A stretch of 64,000 nt of DNA from the NCBI RefSeq assembly GCF_021018805.1, contig NC_086259.1, forward strand, positions 1,984,001 through 2,048,000, in the 5' to 3' direction. Position numbers and translations under genes: made by a program. This document shows positions 46,570-57,900 of the stretch, piece after piece (the stretch's first letter is position 1; every line of letters starts with the position of its first letter). The notes below the pieces were generated by a model. The model was not told where the DNA came from and ran no database searches. It saw only the letters and a list, made by a program, of their open reading frames with translations. Origin of the DNA: Prinia subflava. Lineage: Eukaryota; Chordata; Aves; Passeriformes; Cisticolidae.

Positions 46570-47455
46570 TCCAGCAGATGAGTGACGTGCCCTGTGCTGT
46601 TTGGAGCTCATGTGCTGGGACAGGGAGCACAGAGGGCCCCTCAGGAACCACAGGTCCCGGGGACAAGGAGCCCCAGAACAATGGGCAGGCTCAGGAATAG
46701 TTGTGTGCACATGAATCAAGTGTGGAGTCCTGCACCTGACTCAGGGCAACCCCCAATGTCAGAACAAGGTGGGGGATGAAAGGATGAAGAGCAGTCCTGG
46801 GGAGAAGGGCTCGGGGCACTGGTCAGGGAGAAGCTGAATGTGACCTGGTGATGTGCACCTGCAGCCTGGAGAGCCAGCCCTGTCCTGGGCTGAGCCCAGC
46901 CTGGGCAGCAGGGGAGGGGATTCTGCCCCTCTGCCCTCAGGTGAGACCCCACCTGCAGAGCTGCCCCAGTCCTGGGCCAGCCCAGCAAGGACCTGGAGCT
47001 GCTGGGTTGGCTCCAGAAGGTTACAAAAATGGTCAGAGTCCTGGAGCACCTCTCCTGTGCAGAAAGGCTGAGGAGGTTTGGCGTGTTCAGCTTGGAGAAG
47101 AAAAACCTCTGAAGAGACCTTATTGTGGCCTTTCAATACCTAAAGGAAGCTTGTAGAAAGATGGGGACAGACCCTTTAGTAGGGCCCGTGGTGACAGGAC
47201 AAAGGGCAATGGTTTCCAAGTAAAAGGTGTGGGAGATGTTTCACAGTGAAGGTGGTGAAACAGCAGAACAGGTTGCATGGGGAGGTGGTGGATGCCCCGT
47301 CCCTGAAATATTCAGGAATACCTTCCCTGAAACATTCAGGGTCAGGCTGGACAGGGCTCTGAGAAGTCTGATTTCACTGAAGAGGTCCCTGATCAGTGCA
47401 GGACTCAATAGTTTTTAAAGGTCCCTTCCAACTCAAATAATTCAATGATTCTATG
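46570..47455 (+). mobile_element. CR1 LINE 3' region, longest copy (plus)
   Basis: A long plus-strand CR1 3' part. Ordered landmarks are CTGCAGCCTGGAGAGCCA, GGGATTCTGCCCCTCTGCCC, GTGAGACCCCACCTGCAGAG, AATGGTCAGAGTCCTGGAGC, TTCAGCTTGGAGAAG, a GACCTTATTGTGGCCTTTCA block, AAAGATGGGGACAGACC, GACAGGACAAAGGGCAATGG, a GGTGGTGGATGCCCCGTCCCTG block, and the tail AGGTCCCTTCCAACTC...ATTCAATGATTCTATG. The two final 8-mers are the CR1 terminal repeat. A 24-bp tandem duplication (CCCTGAAATATTCAGG / CCCTGAAACATTCAGG, 47301-47340) is private to this copy. Coding capacity is broken. The left edge is approximate and the clear part starts near 46,720. Confidence 0.95.
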
Positions 47456-50400
47456 AATTCCTTTTATTGCAAAACTGAAACTTATCAAGAATTTGGCCCT
47501 TACTTACCATTCCATATCATCTGAATGCTTACATGAAGATAGATAATCCTTCTACTTCTGATTTATGTCCTGAAAATTTAGACTTATGTGTTCCCCATTT
47601 TTCTGACAAGCAGAATCATTTTATCATAAAGACTTAAGTACAGTAGCAGCTTAAACCACCAGCCCAACAAGTTTAAACTATCTCCCCTAAATGAAGGTCC
47701 TGAAATCACCCCCACTTCCATATTAAAACAGTCTTTCCTTTTGACTTTACATTTGGCTAAGGAAAAACATTTGCTCTTCAAAAATATGTTGGGAAGTTTA
47801 TCTATAGAACTAATGATAGAACAGACCATGTTTCTAAAATAGTCTCCTTTTAGCCTGCTTATCTCTTCCCTGACATTTCTTACTGAGCATCAGCGAGCAG
47901 GCAGCTTTGTACTGACATCTGAAAGCAAGGCTCCAGCAGCAGCGTGCAAAAGGCTATGGAACAAGCAGTCACATGGTTTCTATATTTTCTCTCTTTGTTT
48001 ACTGTGTTCATAATGCCAAATGGCAAATTAAAAGAATGCCCTAATCCCAAAGAGTAAGGCATGGTATTTCTCCTTCCCACATGGATGGTTGTGATTATCT
48101 TTGGGGAGGGAAGGCATTTTATATTTGGGTTTTTCAAATATTCTGTTCTAGTCTTCTCTCTGTGAATACAAATAATTTCTGAACTTATTAGTATAAAAAT
48201 GATGTAATTTATATACAGTGAATTTTTATAATGAAATATTTAACTAAATTTGCAAAGACTGATATGTGTGGTCTGCAAAAACTTTGACTTTGAATGTAGG
48301 AGAAAACACAGGAATGTCCCTTTTTAAAAAGGAGCTGGGAAGTTGGTGTTAGCTTGGTAAGTTTTGTTCAGAACTGCAGAGAAGAAAGACATCTTTGGTC
48401 ATATTGCGTTTTTTCATCTTTTACTGCTGTGGTTATAGTCATGGAATTCAAAAATTCTGGCTGCTCACCTTCATCTTTTCCAAATGCCAATTTTTAAAAG
48501 GTGTTTTATAATACACATGGTGGTATTAAAGCAGGAGGAAAACTTCTGTTAGCTGCTACTAATAAAGGGCATGAGATGTTTAAAGTCCAATTTAAAAATA
48601 TTTAAAATACAGGGAAAAGAAACAGAATAAGGTGTGGAGAGAGACTTCCTCCATCCTATCGGAATCTGTCTCTCATCTCCCCCTCAGAAAAAGGTGATGG
48701 GAGCACAAAATCAGGCTCCAGCTGAGACCTCCAGGTCCTGCCACTGCTGGTAGCAAAGTCTCAGGGACAGAAATCTGGAATTGCATGGGGCCACTTGGTT
48801 TTTCCATCCAGTGACCTCCAGGTGCAGTGCTTCAGGTCTGACATGACAAGTGAGGACATGACAAACACAAGACAAAAGGGGTATGGATAAAAACACATTT
48901 TTGATAGATATGAGCAAAGCACACATTGGTTGTAATAAGAAACTCTGGGGTTTTTTAAGGCAATGTGACCTTAAGGATTTTGTCTATATTCAATAGCTAT
49001 AAAGTTTACAGAACTAGATGCATCTGAAAGTAATTTTAAGGAGAAGGCAAATTGGTATCAATTTGTTATTTAAAGAGGTTCCACTAATATTTTCTGAGTA
49101 GCCTTTCAAGAAAGATCCAAAATATCTCTATAAATACTATTCCACATGCGTTTAATATCTATTTCAGTGCACAAAACTCAATTCTGCACTCACACTTGGA
49201 CAGTTATGCAATCCAAACACACTTTTAGCTCATAAAAACATTTCTAAATCGCCTTTAAAAATACGTACTTTAGTTTCACTCTATGAAAAATAGCACAGTT
49301 TTACTTGGATGATATTTTTTCTCAGAATTCAGAAAAGGACAGGGCAGGGAAAATAATATGAGAGTGGAAATAAAGTCCCAGCAAAGGTTACACAAACCTG
49401 GAAAGAGTTTTCAGGGCTATTGACATTCTCAGCATTGACTTTGAGGTCCAAGGAGTTGCTGCAAAGCACAGCAGCAATAAAATGGCAGTGTTCTGTGCAA
49501 AGTCAATTTAAGTACAGATTAATGAGTCACTGAAGCATCTATGAAATGGCAGGTGGTGCTTATGGCTGGGAAGGAGAATTTCCATTTGTTATTCTAGCAG
49601 AGGGCAGTTACTGAAGTCAAACTGGTTGTCAGGAACTAAAAGGCAAACAGAATCAATGGCATTTGTTTTGGTTGCAGGCTTCATGATAAGACTGAGTAAG
49701 AAGAGAAAATTTAAGTTAAGGGGACTTTGTTTGTTTGAATAATTGTGATGCCTTCTCCACAATCTCCCTGTGCCTTTTGAGACCCCAAATACCCACTACA
49801 CATTGTTTTCAAAATGTATTTTGAGTGACTCCAGTTAACAGCATTTTTCCTTACAAGTGTAGGCTATTGTGTTTGTTTTCCAGCATTCATTATAAAGGTT
49901 ATAAAATATAGTAATTGTAGACCTCAAGACAGGCTGGGTATGTAAAAATCTTCACTGAAAATGTAGCTGCTGACTAAAAACTGAAAAAGTACAGCTTCAA
50001 GTAATTGGAGACTCTCAGAGCCTTCTAGAAAGTATTCTCTTATAGCTCTGCTCTCCTCTGTGGACCTACCTCCCTGTTATCCTACTTTTTTTTTAATGTA
50101 GGATTAAAAGGAACTCTTTTGATGTGGAAGAGGCAGGAACACTTTGGTGCTTTATGGGTGCCTATTGCCTGTGAGGGACCCAGCTCGTGCAGTAGGAGAG
50201 AGTATGAACTATGATTTCTTGGAGCTACTGCAGCAACAAATTCTGCCTAAGTTTTCAGCAGTTTTTAAAAAATTATTCTATGATTTTTTTTTAATGTTTA
50301 TGTATTTCTGTTGATATTTTTCTTGGAGGAAAAACATTTTCCAAATACTCCTTTTAAGCACTGAGATAATTCTTTTAAGTAAATAAAGACCAGACAAAGC

Positions 50401-51799
50401 TTTTATAGTCCCTTATTTACACTGAACTGCTATTCTTGGTCTGTTTCAAATATGTTATCAGTATAAAAGATTCTTTGGATATAAAGCAAACAAGAGGCTG
50501 CTCAAAACAGAGATATTAAAATCAATATATTTTTATTTGATACTAGTGGCTTTTTCATGTATTTCCTGGATACCAGCCATAGGGACCTGGAAGAGTAGAA
50601 GGGATTGGAAATCTCACAGCAAGCTGAGATTGAAAGTTTCCCTTTATGTATTTGAAAGGTTTCCTGTCAGCAACACCAGTCTGTGGAGGGCAGATGAGTC
50701 AGCTTAGTCTATTTGGCTCATTCCTGGATTACAGTGGTGTCATTTCATGGACTTTGGTGGTGCTACTAAAACTGGAAATGAGGGGTGAAAAATAATTGTG
50801 TAGTGCTGGGTGGGTTTTATGGCAGCATAAGGAACACAGTGCGATTTACCCACCATATCTTTCAGCTTCCTCCACAATTTCTAATGAGATATATTGTTAA
50901 TAACAGCACAAAAACCTAAAACATAAATCATCTTCTTAATTCAGACAAAATCAATAGCAAATAACCAGAATGAGGCCTTCCCTCTCAACAATGAAACCAA
51001 TACCAAATTCATTCAGTGCCATAACTCCCTGAAAATTAGTCCTGTTCTTCTGAAGTTGATTGATAGGCATTAGAGCAGACCTGCGTCCTGCTTTCTTTTC
51101 TTTCTAATCAGAATAAATGCTTTTTTATTTGTACAGTGCCCCTAAGCACAGGACAGAAATGCTCCTACAAACCAAAAATGTTTGCATAGGTAAAACCTAC
51201 AATACTGTGTGTTTAATCTTCCCTTTAAATGTGATCCCAGTGGCTGAAATCTGGCTGTACTTCAGGAAATGTCCAGACTGTTTCTGGCAGTAGAAAGGAT
51301 AAACTCTAACTGGCATGGAGGATTTAATCTTGAGTAGTGCTGGACATTGACAATGTCCACTGAATCACCTGGCATCCAGAATGTCTTTGTGTCAGCTTTC
51401 TAATCACAGTTACCTGAACTCATCTGCCTAATCTGGAGCAGCTTTTAATGCCCAGGAGTGAGCTCTGAACCAACCTGTAATTGTGCATTTGGGTTTGGTC
51501 TGAGCTCCTCAGCTCTCCTCAGTACCTGCTGCAGGAACCATGCACAGTCAAGTTTCTTGTTCTAGCAGGTTATTGTAGTTAGAGGTGGTCAGAATAAAAA
51601 CTGAGCAATAGATACCCCCACAATTCTGAAAAATTTTGCCTCGGGATAAGTTTATGATTCATGATCATCTGAATAATCACCACCAACCTTGAATCAAGTC
51701 TGAATAAAGTCTCAGGATAATTAAACAGACGGTCAGATTACACAGGTGGCTGCTCAAGTGACAGCATTCTGCACTTATAAAGGTCATGTGGAAGAAATT
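47456..51799. other. non-genic stretch, AT-rich, almost free of open frames
   Basis: About 4.3 kb of AT-rich DNA. From about 48,930 to 51,799 there is no open frame of 60 codons on either strand. Small T- and A-runs occur. I recognise no repeat family, exon or RNA gene. Confidence 0.5.
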
Positions 51800-52474
51800 T
51801 GTTGGAGTCTAGAACATCCCTCTGGCCACCCTGGAGGGTTTGGAGACCGGACAAGAGGGTCTAAGATCTGTACAGGGGGCTCAGTTAGACCCACACAGAT
51901 CCCAGAAAGACACTGACTCTGATTCCTGTCCATGGGAGTGAACACTCACGTGCAAGAAGAATCACAAATCCTAAGAATTTAAAATAAGTAGTAGATAGCT
52001 TATTATAGAATATAAATAAAGAAATTAAGATTCTTAGCATATGAAACTAAAGAGACAAGATAGAAGAATTAGAGAGTGGCCCCTGTCTTCCTTGTTCTTG
52101 CTCTCGTCACCCATCTTGTGCTGAGTTGAGTTTTAAAGATTAGTTTAGAGTAGAAATGACATGTTAGCATAAGTAGTAAGTAAGTATTGGTGAAATTTTG
52201 TAAATAAAAAATGCATCTCAGACAGTAGTTAGGTCAAGAGTACTGTACATAAAGTACAGAGCTCTCTGATCCACCCAGTCTGCCGCGTGTCCTGCTCTGC
52301 AGAGATACCTTGCAGAGCTGAGAAAGAACTAAGATAAAGTACCCTGCCAGGGAAGTGCCAGAAGCTATAGCTCAGTAGCAGAGCTGAAAAAAGGCTGAAA
52401 TAATGAAGAATAAACAACCTTAGAAATGTGCACCAGCAAACTCCGCTTGTCGTCTCTACCTCTAGTGTGTAACA
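51800..52474 (+). mobile_element. solo LTR of an endogenous retrovirus (plus)
   Basis: Begins TGTTGGAGTCTAGAACATCC and ends CTAGTGTGTAACA, with TGT...ACA inverted ends. Retroviral LTR landmarks lie inside. AATAAA words occur at about 52,013 and 52,203, and one at about 52,404 is followed by a GT/CT-rich stretch (CGCTTGTCGTCTCTACC) as in an R-U5 end. The start region (TCTGGCCACCCTGGAGGG, GGGGGCTCAGTTAGACCC) looks like an LTR I associate with songbirds. The copy seems fairly intact in length (675 bp). No coding region flanks it, so it is a solo LTR. Flanks (GAAATT and CTTAGA) do not form a target duplication. Family name not asserted. Confidence 0.8.
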
Positions 52475-52640
52475 CTTAGAGCAAAAAGAAGACTAAAAAC
52501 CTTATTACCTCTAAAAACAACAACCAAAAAAACCCTCCCAAAAAACAGCAACCTTGAAAAAACCCTTATTACCTTAAGAGTCAGCAACCCCAAAGAAAAT
52601 CTCAAAAAAACAACAACCTTGAGAGAAATTCATCTCATTC
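52475..52640. repeat. A/C-rich imperfect repeat next to the LTR
   Basis: A-rich DNA in which CCTTATTACCT recurs at 52,500 and 52,564 (64 bp apart) and CAACAACC/CAGCAACC words recur several times. It directly abuts the LTR end. It may be retroviral leader remnant or local slippage. Confidence 0.6.
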
Positions 52641-54687
52641 CCATCCCTGCAGAAACATTTGTTTGTAAAATCCCTGACCATCAGATGACATGATGAAGCA
52701 GAGAACACTTGAACTGAGAGACTGATAGGTGTTGCATTTCCATGATTTGATTTTGATGTTTTCCACAGATTATACCCTAGGCAAAAAGCATAAAGGAAAA
52801 CTCTGAAAGGTGTCACAAATATGTCACGTCTCATTTAATAACATAATGTCATTAGGACTCCTCCATACAAATGCCATAACTTACACACTGCTAGGACATT
52901 ACTGGTATAGTTGTGTACCAGTATAAAATATATTTCTCAGATAGGAGGTCCCTGTTTGTGTTAAAATAACCCACAGGAAAGATGCCACATAAATTGTAAA
53001 TTACCTTCTTTTATTTACTCCCTGAGTTAACAATTCTATGCATAATAAGCAGTGAGAGAAAATCTTAGGCCATTACCACTCCTCTCAATGAAGGAAACAA
53101 GGGTTTAACCAAATCCTGGATAAAACTCTACCCTGTACGTTTGTATGATGCCAGTCCAATGAAAAATGGGTCAAAACAGCACAGATGTCTCACCACTCAG
53201 AAGAAAAAAATTGGAAAATAACTCGTGTCTATTTGCTGTACTGTGAACCACGACAGAGAGGGAAAAAGAATATGAATAACTACGGCTGCTCCTATAACTC
53301 TTTGTAAGGATGAAGAGACCTCGCAGGAGTGTTGTAAATCTTTACAATTCTGTAATATCCAGAAGGTGTGAAGAGGAAGGAAATGGAGGCTCTGCTCCTT
53401 TGGTGCTGATGTCACCACACAGGCAGACGTCAGCGTTGCAGGAAACACCAGTGACGTTCCCTGTGACAAATCCTCCCCTCTTGGGAAGCGTGGTATCCGA
53501 GTGAGGCAGAGCACAAACTCACTCCTGCAAAACCAGAGAGTGGCTGTGGTTCAATATTCTGTCAGTGCGCAGCTGTGAGATTTATCTGAGTCTTTGTAAG
53601 TCTTTGTTATGATCTCCTGCAGTGTTATCACCTCATTTTCATAATTTTCTGCTTCACCAGGACATTGCCTTTGTCATCCTGTGCCCTTTTATATCTAATT
53701 ATGGAAAAAATGCAATAATAAGCTGGCTGCGGATAGATGTGTTATAAGACTGTAACAATCCCAGTCATAGTCAGCTTTCTGTTCATGGTTCAGACTCCCA
53801 GAGCAGCTTCATTGTGTACTTCAGGGACAAAACCAACTCACACCTTTTATGATCCAGGAAAGGTGTCTGTGGTATAAAGGACTCTTTTGGTCCCCTGTTC
53901 CTCTTGGATCACAGTGTTATGATCCAAATATCCCATTATTATTACTGTGCAGGTGGCTCTTGTCTGATCACCCTACATTTCTGAATATTTGGGTTTGGCT
54001 GGCCCTTGCTGAGACCCCAGTTTGTTCAGAGAGCCCAGAACTAAACTTGTCCCTGCTCTTTCCCTGCTGTCACTGATGTGGATCAGTCAGCATTCCGTGG
54101 CAGTGCTGGGAAACTGCAGCCCTGCCGTGCGTGATTCTGGCTGGAAAGAGGGTGAGAAGAGAGAGGGGTAAACTGCACAAATGGGATTTCCCACAGAGAT
54201 TGCCTCCAGATGAGGAACAGCACACCCAGGCCTCCCTTCCTCTGCCCTCTTTTATCTACGGGCGGCTGGTACCTCATTCCAGTCCTCTGCTCTCTTTGCT
54301 GCTTGAGACTCACTTTGCATGAAAATATAGAAAAGAAGTACAGAGGGGTCCCTCTGTGTTCTATTCTGATCTCACAGCAGTGTGAGTCCAATTCAGTAGA
54401 ATAACTCTTGATTCAGGCCATGATTCACCCACTTTGTTGAGCAGACATCCAGTTTTAGGCACATGAATAAGGCAGCTACTCATAGGAGGATGACAGCCCT
54501 GTAGTGGATTTTTTTATTGGAAGGGACTTTCCATCTTTCCAATGGAGCATAGCTGGGATCATAAATCTGCACTTAACACTAAAAGCTTATTATTTTAATG
54601 CTGATAAGTTGAAAAAATGAATGCTGTTTTATTTCTTGTCAGTGACAAGACCACACCTATTATAATATTCTACTACTTCTCTTAACA
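52641..54687. other. non-genic stretch
   Basis: AT-rich to mid-GC DNA with short frames (up to about 105 codons) on both strands and no recognisable motif or repeat. Confidence 0.45.
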
Positions 54688-54925
54688 GGGACTTCTGTTG
54701 AAATTGCTCCCTGTGAGGGAGGTGAGACCCTGGCACAGGGTGCCCAGAGCAGCTGTGGCTGCCCCTGGATCCCTGGCAGTGCCCAAGGCCAGGTTGGACA
54801 CTGGGGCTGGAGCAGCCTGGGACAGTGGGAGGTGTCCCTGCCATGGCAGGGATGGCACTGGATGGGATTTAAGGTGCTTCCCAACCCAAACCATTCTGGG
54901 ATTTTGTGATTCTTTGATTTTATGT
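54688..54925 (+). mobile_element. CR1 LINE 3'-end fragment (plus)
   Basis: Short CR1 3' end of the same style as the 16.4 kb copy: GAAATTGCTCCCTGTGAGGG, CCCAGAGCAGCTGTGGCTGC, TGGCAGTGCCCAAGGCCAGG, GGTGTCCCTGCCATGGCAGG, and CCCAACCCAAACCATTCTGG with a degenerate terminal repeat (GATTTTGTGATTCTTTG). Strongly 5'-truncated. Plus and minus frames here are artefacts. Confidence 0.93.
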
Positions 54926-57900
54926 ATGTGGAGCCCTACAATATCTACTCTATGGGATCCTAAGTTATGTGTCACAGCAAAGTTATTAATAGAAGCAAGG
55001 AAATGATCAGTAAGTGGGCAGTAAATTTTATTTTAGACATTCTGAAACAAAACAAAAGAACATAGCTAGAAAACTTTTTACGGTATTTTAATGTTCTGGT
55101 TTGCTTAGAAATAACTAAAAAATAAATTTAAAATACATTAATGGAGTGAGGTACAAATAATATGTTTAAAATCTTATTAAAATACATGTGTATTGAAATA
55201 CAGTTGCCCCTATGAAATAATATATGAACTAGGAATATACAGCACCTAAACAAGAAACGGGGAGGCTTCCTGCTTACTCCCTTGGCAGTAAGTGTCCTAC
55301 TGCACACACATCTAGTGGTAACTATGCTCATTAAATTTTCTCTTGGACCCTTCAGTCAAGAGAAAGAATAAAGGAAAGAAACAATTACTTCTTTCTTGAA
55401 GGCCTAACTCTAACCTACCATGATTCTGGATTATTTTTTCATTTACAGCTTCAAAGAAAATATTGTTTCTTCTTAAGGCTCGGAGTTTTAACTAAAAAAA
55501 GCAGTCACCCTTGAGCAGTCTTAAGCAGAGGTGAGGCATTTATCAGGGATCTCAGCTGACACCTGCTCATTACAGAGGGGGCTGAACTCCCCAGTGCCCT
55601 TGGTGCTGTGCTGGCACCTCACTGGAACATTTTTCCATAAATGAGACTGATGATGGTTCTGTTGGCACCAGCCACACATCTGGAGCCTGACATCTAAATA
55701 GCCCCTGAAAGGGAAAGGGATTTCAGGGTGAAATAAAAGCTCATTTATATCAGACAATTGGAAGTAGCAATTTGATCAGAACGGAACATTAAAGAAGAAT
55801 ATTTATTGTAAATACTATTTATTAAAATTAAATGGACGACTATTAGAGTTGTGTGGAAATGCATATGTTTACTAAAAGTGAATGGTAAAACAACAATATG
55901 TGGAAAAATGATTTTTAAAGCCAGCTGTGCCTACCCTTTGGCTCAGTGTCAGAAAACTAGCTTAACTGAATCCATGCAATTAAATTAAAAGAATCTATAA
56001 ATTTAAATTTATCATCTAAATTAAAAGAATTGAATAAATCTAACTGACCATTCCTGTGATGTAAAGCCAGAAAAATCCAACAGTGGATGAATAATTTTGA
56101 TTTCTCCTGTTTTCATGTAACTATTGAGCACTATTTTAATTTGTTAGTATTATCCTGATGTCCTTTAAATAAATTATTCTGAGATAAAAATATTGATTTG
56201 CACAAAAGCAAGAGCAAAAGCTCAGTGGATGCCCTGCTCAGCCATTGGAGCAGCAGCTCTGCAAATATATGTGCACAAATTACTTTGAATTTTATTCAAG
56301 TAGCATCAAACACAAGGCCAAACATCAGCAAATCAGGGAAGGAGCAATAACAAAATTACCTTTAGTAAAGCTGCCCCTCAGTTTCAGTTCTGATCCATTC
56401 GTTAACACACACCAGCCTGTACAGGAGAGCTCTCAGCAGTGAAAGCTGTGATGGAAGAGCTTTGGGACACTGCTGTGGATCTTTGAAATGTTGTTCAGAA
56501 GGATGGCACCTCTCAGGTGAGGAGCATCCAGGTCGTGTTTCAGCCCTACTTTTAGTCCTGAGTTGGGTCAGCCAGGGATGTGGGGAGCAGGACATGCCCC
56601 TGCTGGCAAAGAGGTGGGGAGAGAGAGCTGGGGCAGGTCAGCTCCTCAAAAACCCCAGCAGATGTTTGATTTCTTAAATTGAAACTGTTCCTCTGAACTC
56701 AACAAAGCTCTCCTGCAGTAGACAGTGTGGTGGAGGCATTTGTCTTTGTAGGACTCTGACCTCTGCTCTATTTTTAATCAAATAGTATGAAAGACCTGTC
56801 CACAATTTTGTTGTTGTTAATTGCCTCCCAGACATAGAAACATACTTTTGCTTTTAGTCATTCAAATATTGGAGATGGTGGAAACAAAAATAATCAGGAA
56901 ACCTTTACTGGGTTCATTTTCCTAATTTCTCTGTCTGAATGCATCCATCTGTCAAAACATTCCTATGCAAAACACATCACATGAGGTACAGGTTTCAAAT
57001 TCTTTCTGTGCATAGTTTGCCATTTTGTCTAAAATACCCTTGAAAATAGAAGTATTTTTCCCATTTGTGCTTTTTCAAGGTACTGCATCTTCGCTGAGAG
57101 GAAATGCAACTACAGTCAGGTCTGAGGGAAAGCTCAGTGTCTTCACCAGGATGTGTTTAGCACATTGTATGTGCCAGGCTCAGCAGGAAACCATTGTCCT
57201 CCTACTCAGTTCTTGGGGATGTTCAGCTTTTTTTTTTATTCCCAGCCTCAGGACAGCCCCCCAAAGGATTCTCTGTTTGCATTAGGGAACTGGAGGAATC
57301 TCATCAGGCAATGATTCTGGAGGCTAAAGCAGCTGGCTCCAGAACCATCCACTCTCCAAGATGCCTTGGAATGGGTCTGAATTGTGCAAGAAAAGGGAAA
57401 AAAATGTAACATTTACCTTTAAGGCTCAGAATGTCCCTCATCAGTGGAGGAATTGTCTGGCTTTGGTTTTGATCAGTTTGGAGAACTCTCTTTGCTTGCT
57501 CACGTCTTTGCCCCAGTATGGTTGTGTCTCATAGAAATTGCCTTGCAATTCTTTTGTTTTCAAAAGGCAAATGTACCACTCATTTTAACGAGGTGATGCA
57601 GCCCCTCTCACAATACCAAGTTCTATTTTTGTTTTTCCCATAGTGTAGCAATAACACAATCCTAAACCAAGATCCTTTGAAATATGCATTCAGTTTTACG
57701 CATGCAGTGTACTCTGCTGACAGGACACAAGTGCTGGTGTTTCCAAAAGCAGGGCCTGAATCTGCTGACTCTCCAGAAAAGAGCAAGATCTGCCCTGTGA
57801 TCCTGATAACATTATTTGCATAAATAGCCCTGAGTTGAATAAGGAATATGAAGCTGTGTGTTCATGTAACAGAGCTGCTGTGCCTTTTCTGCCATCCAGG

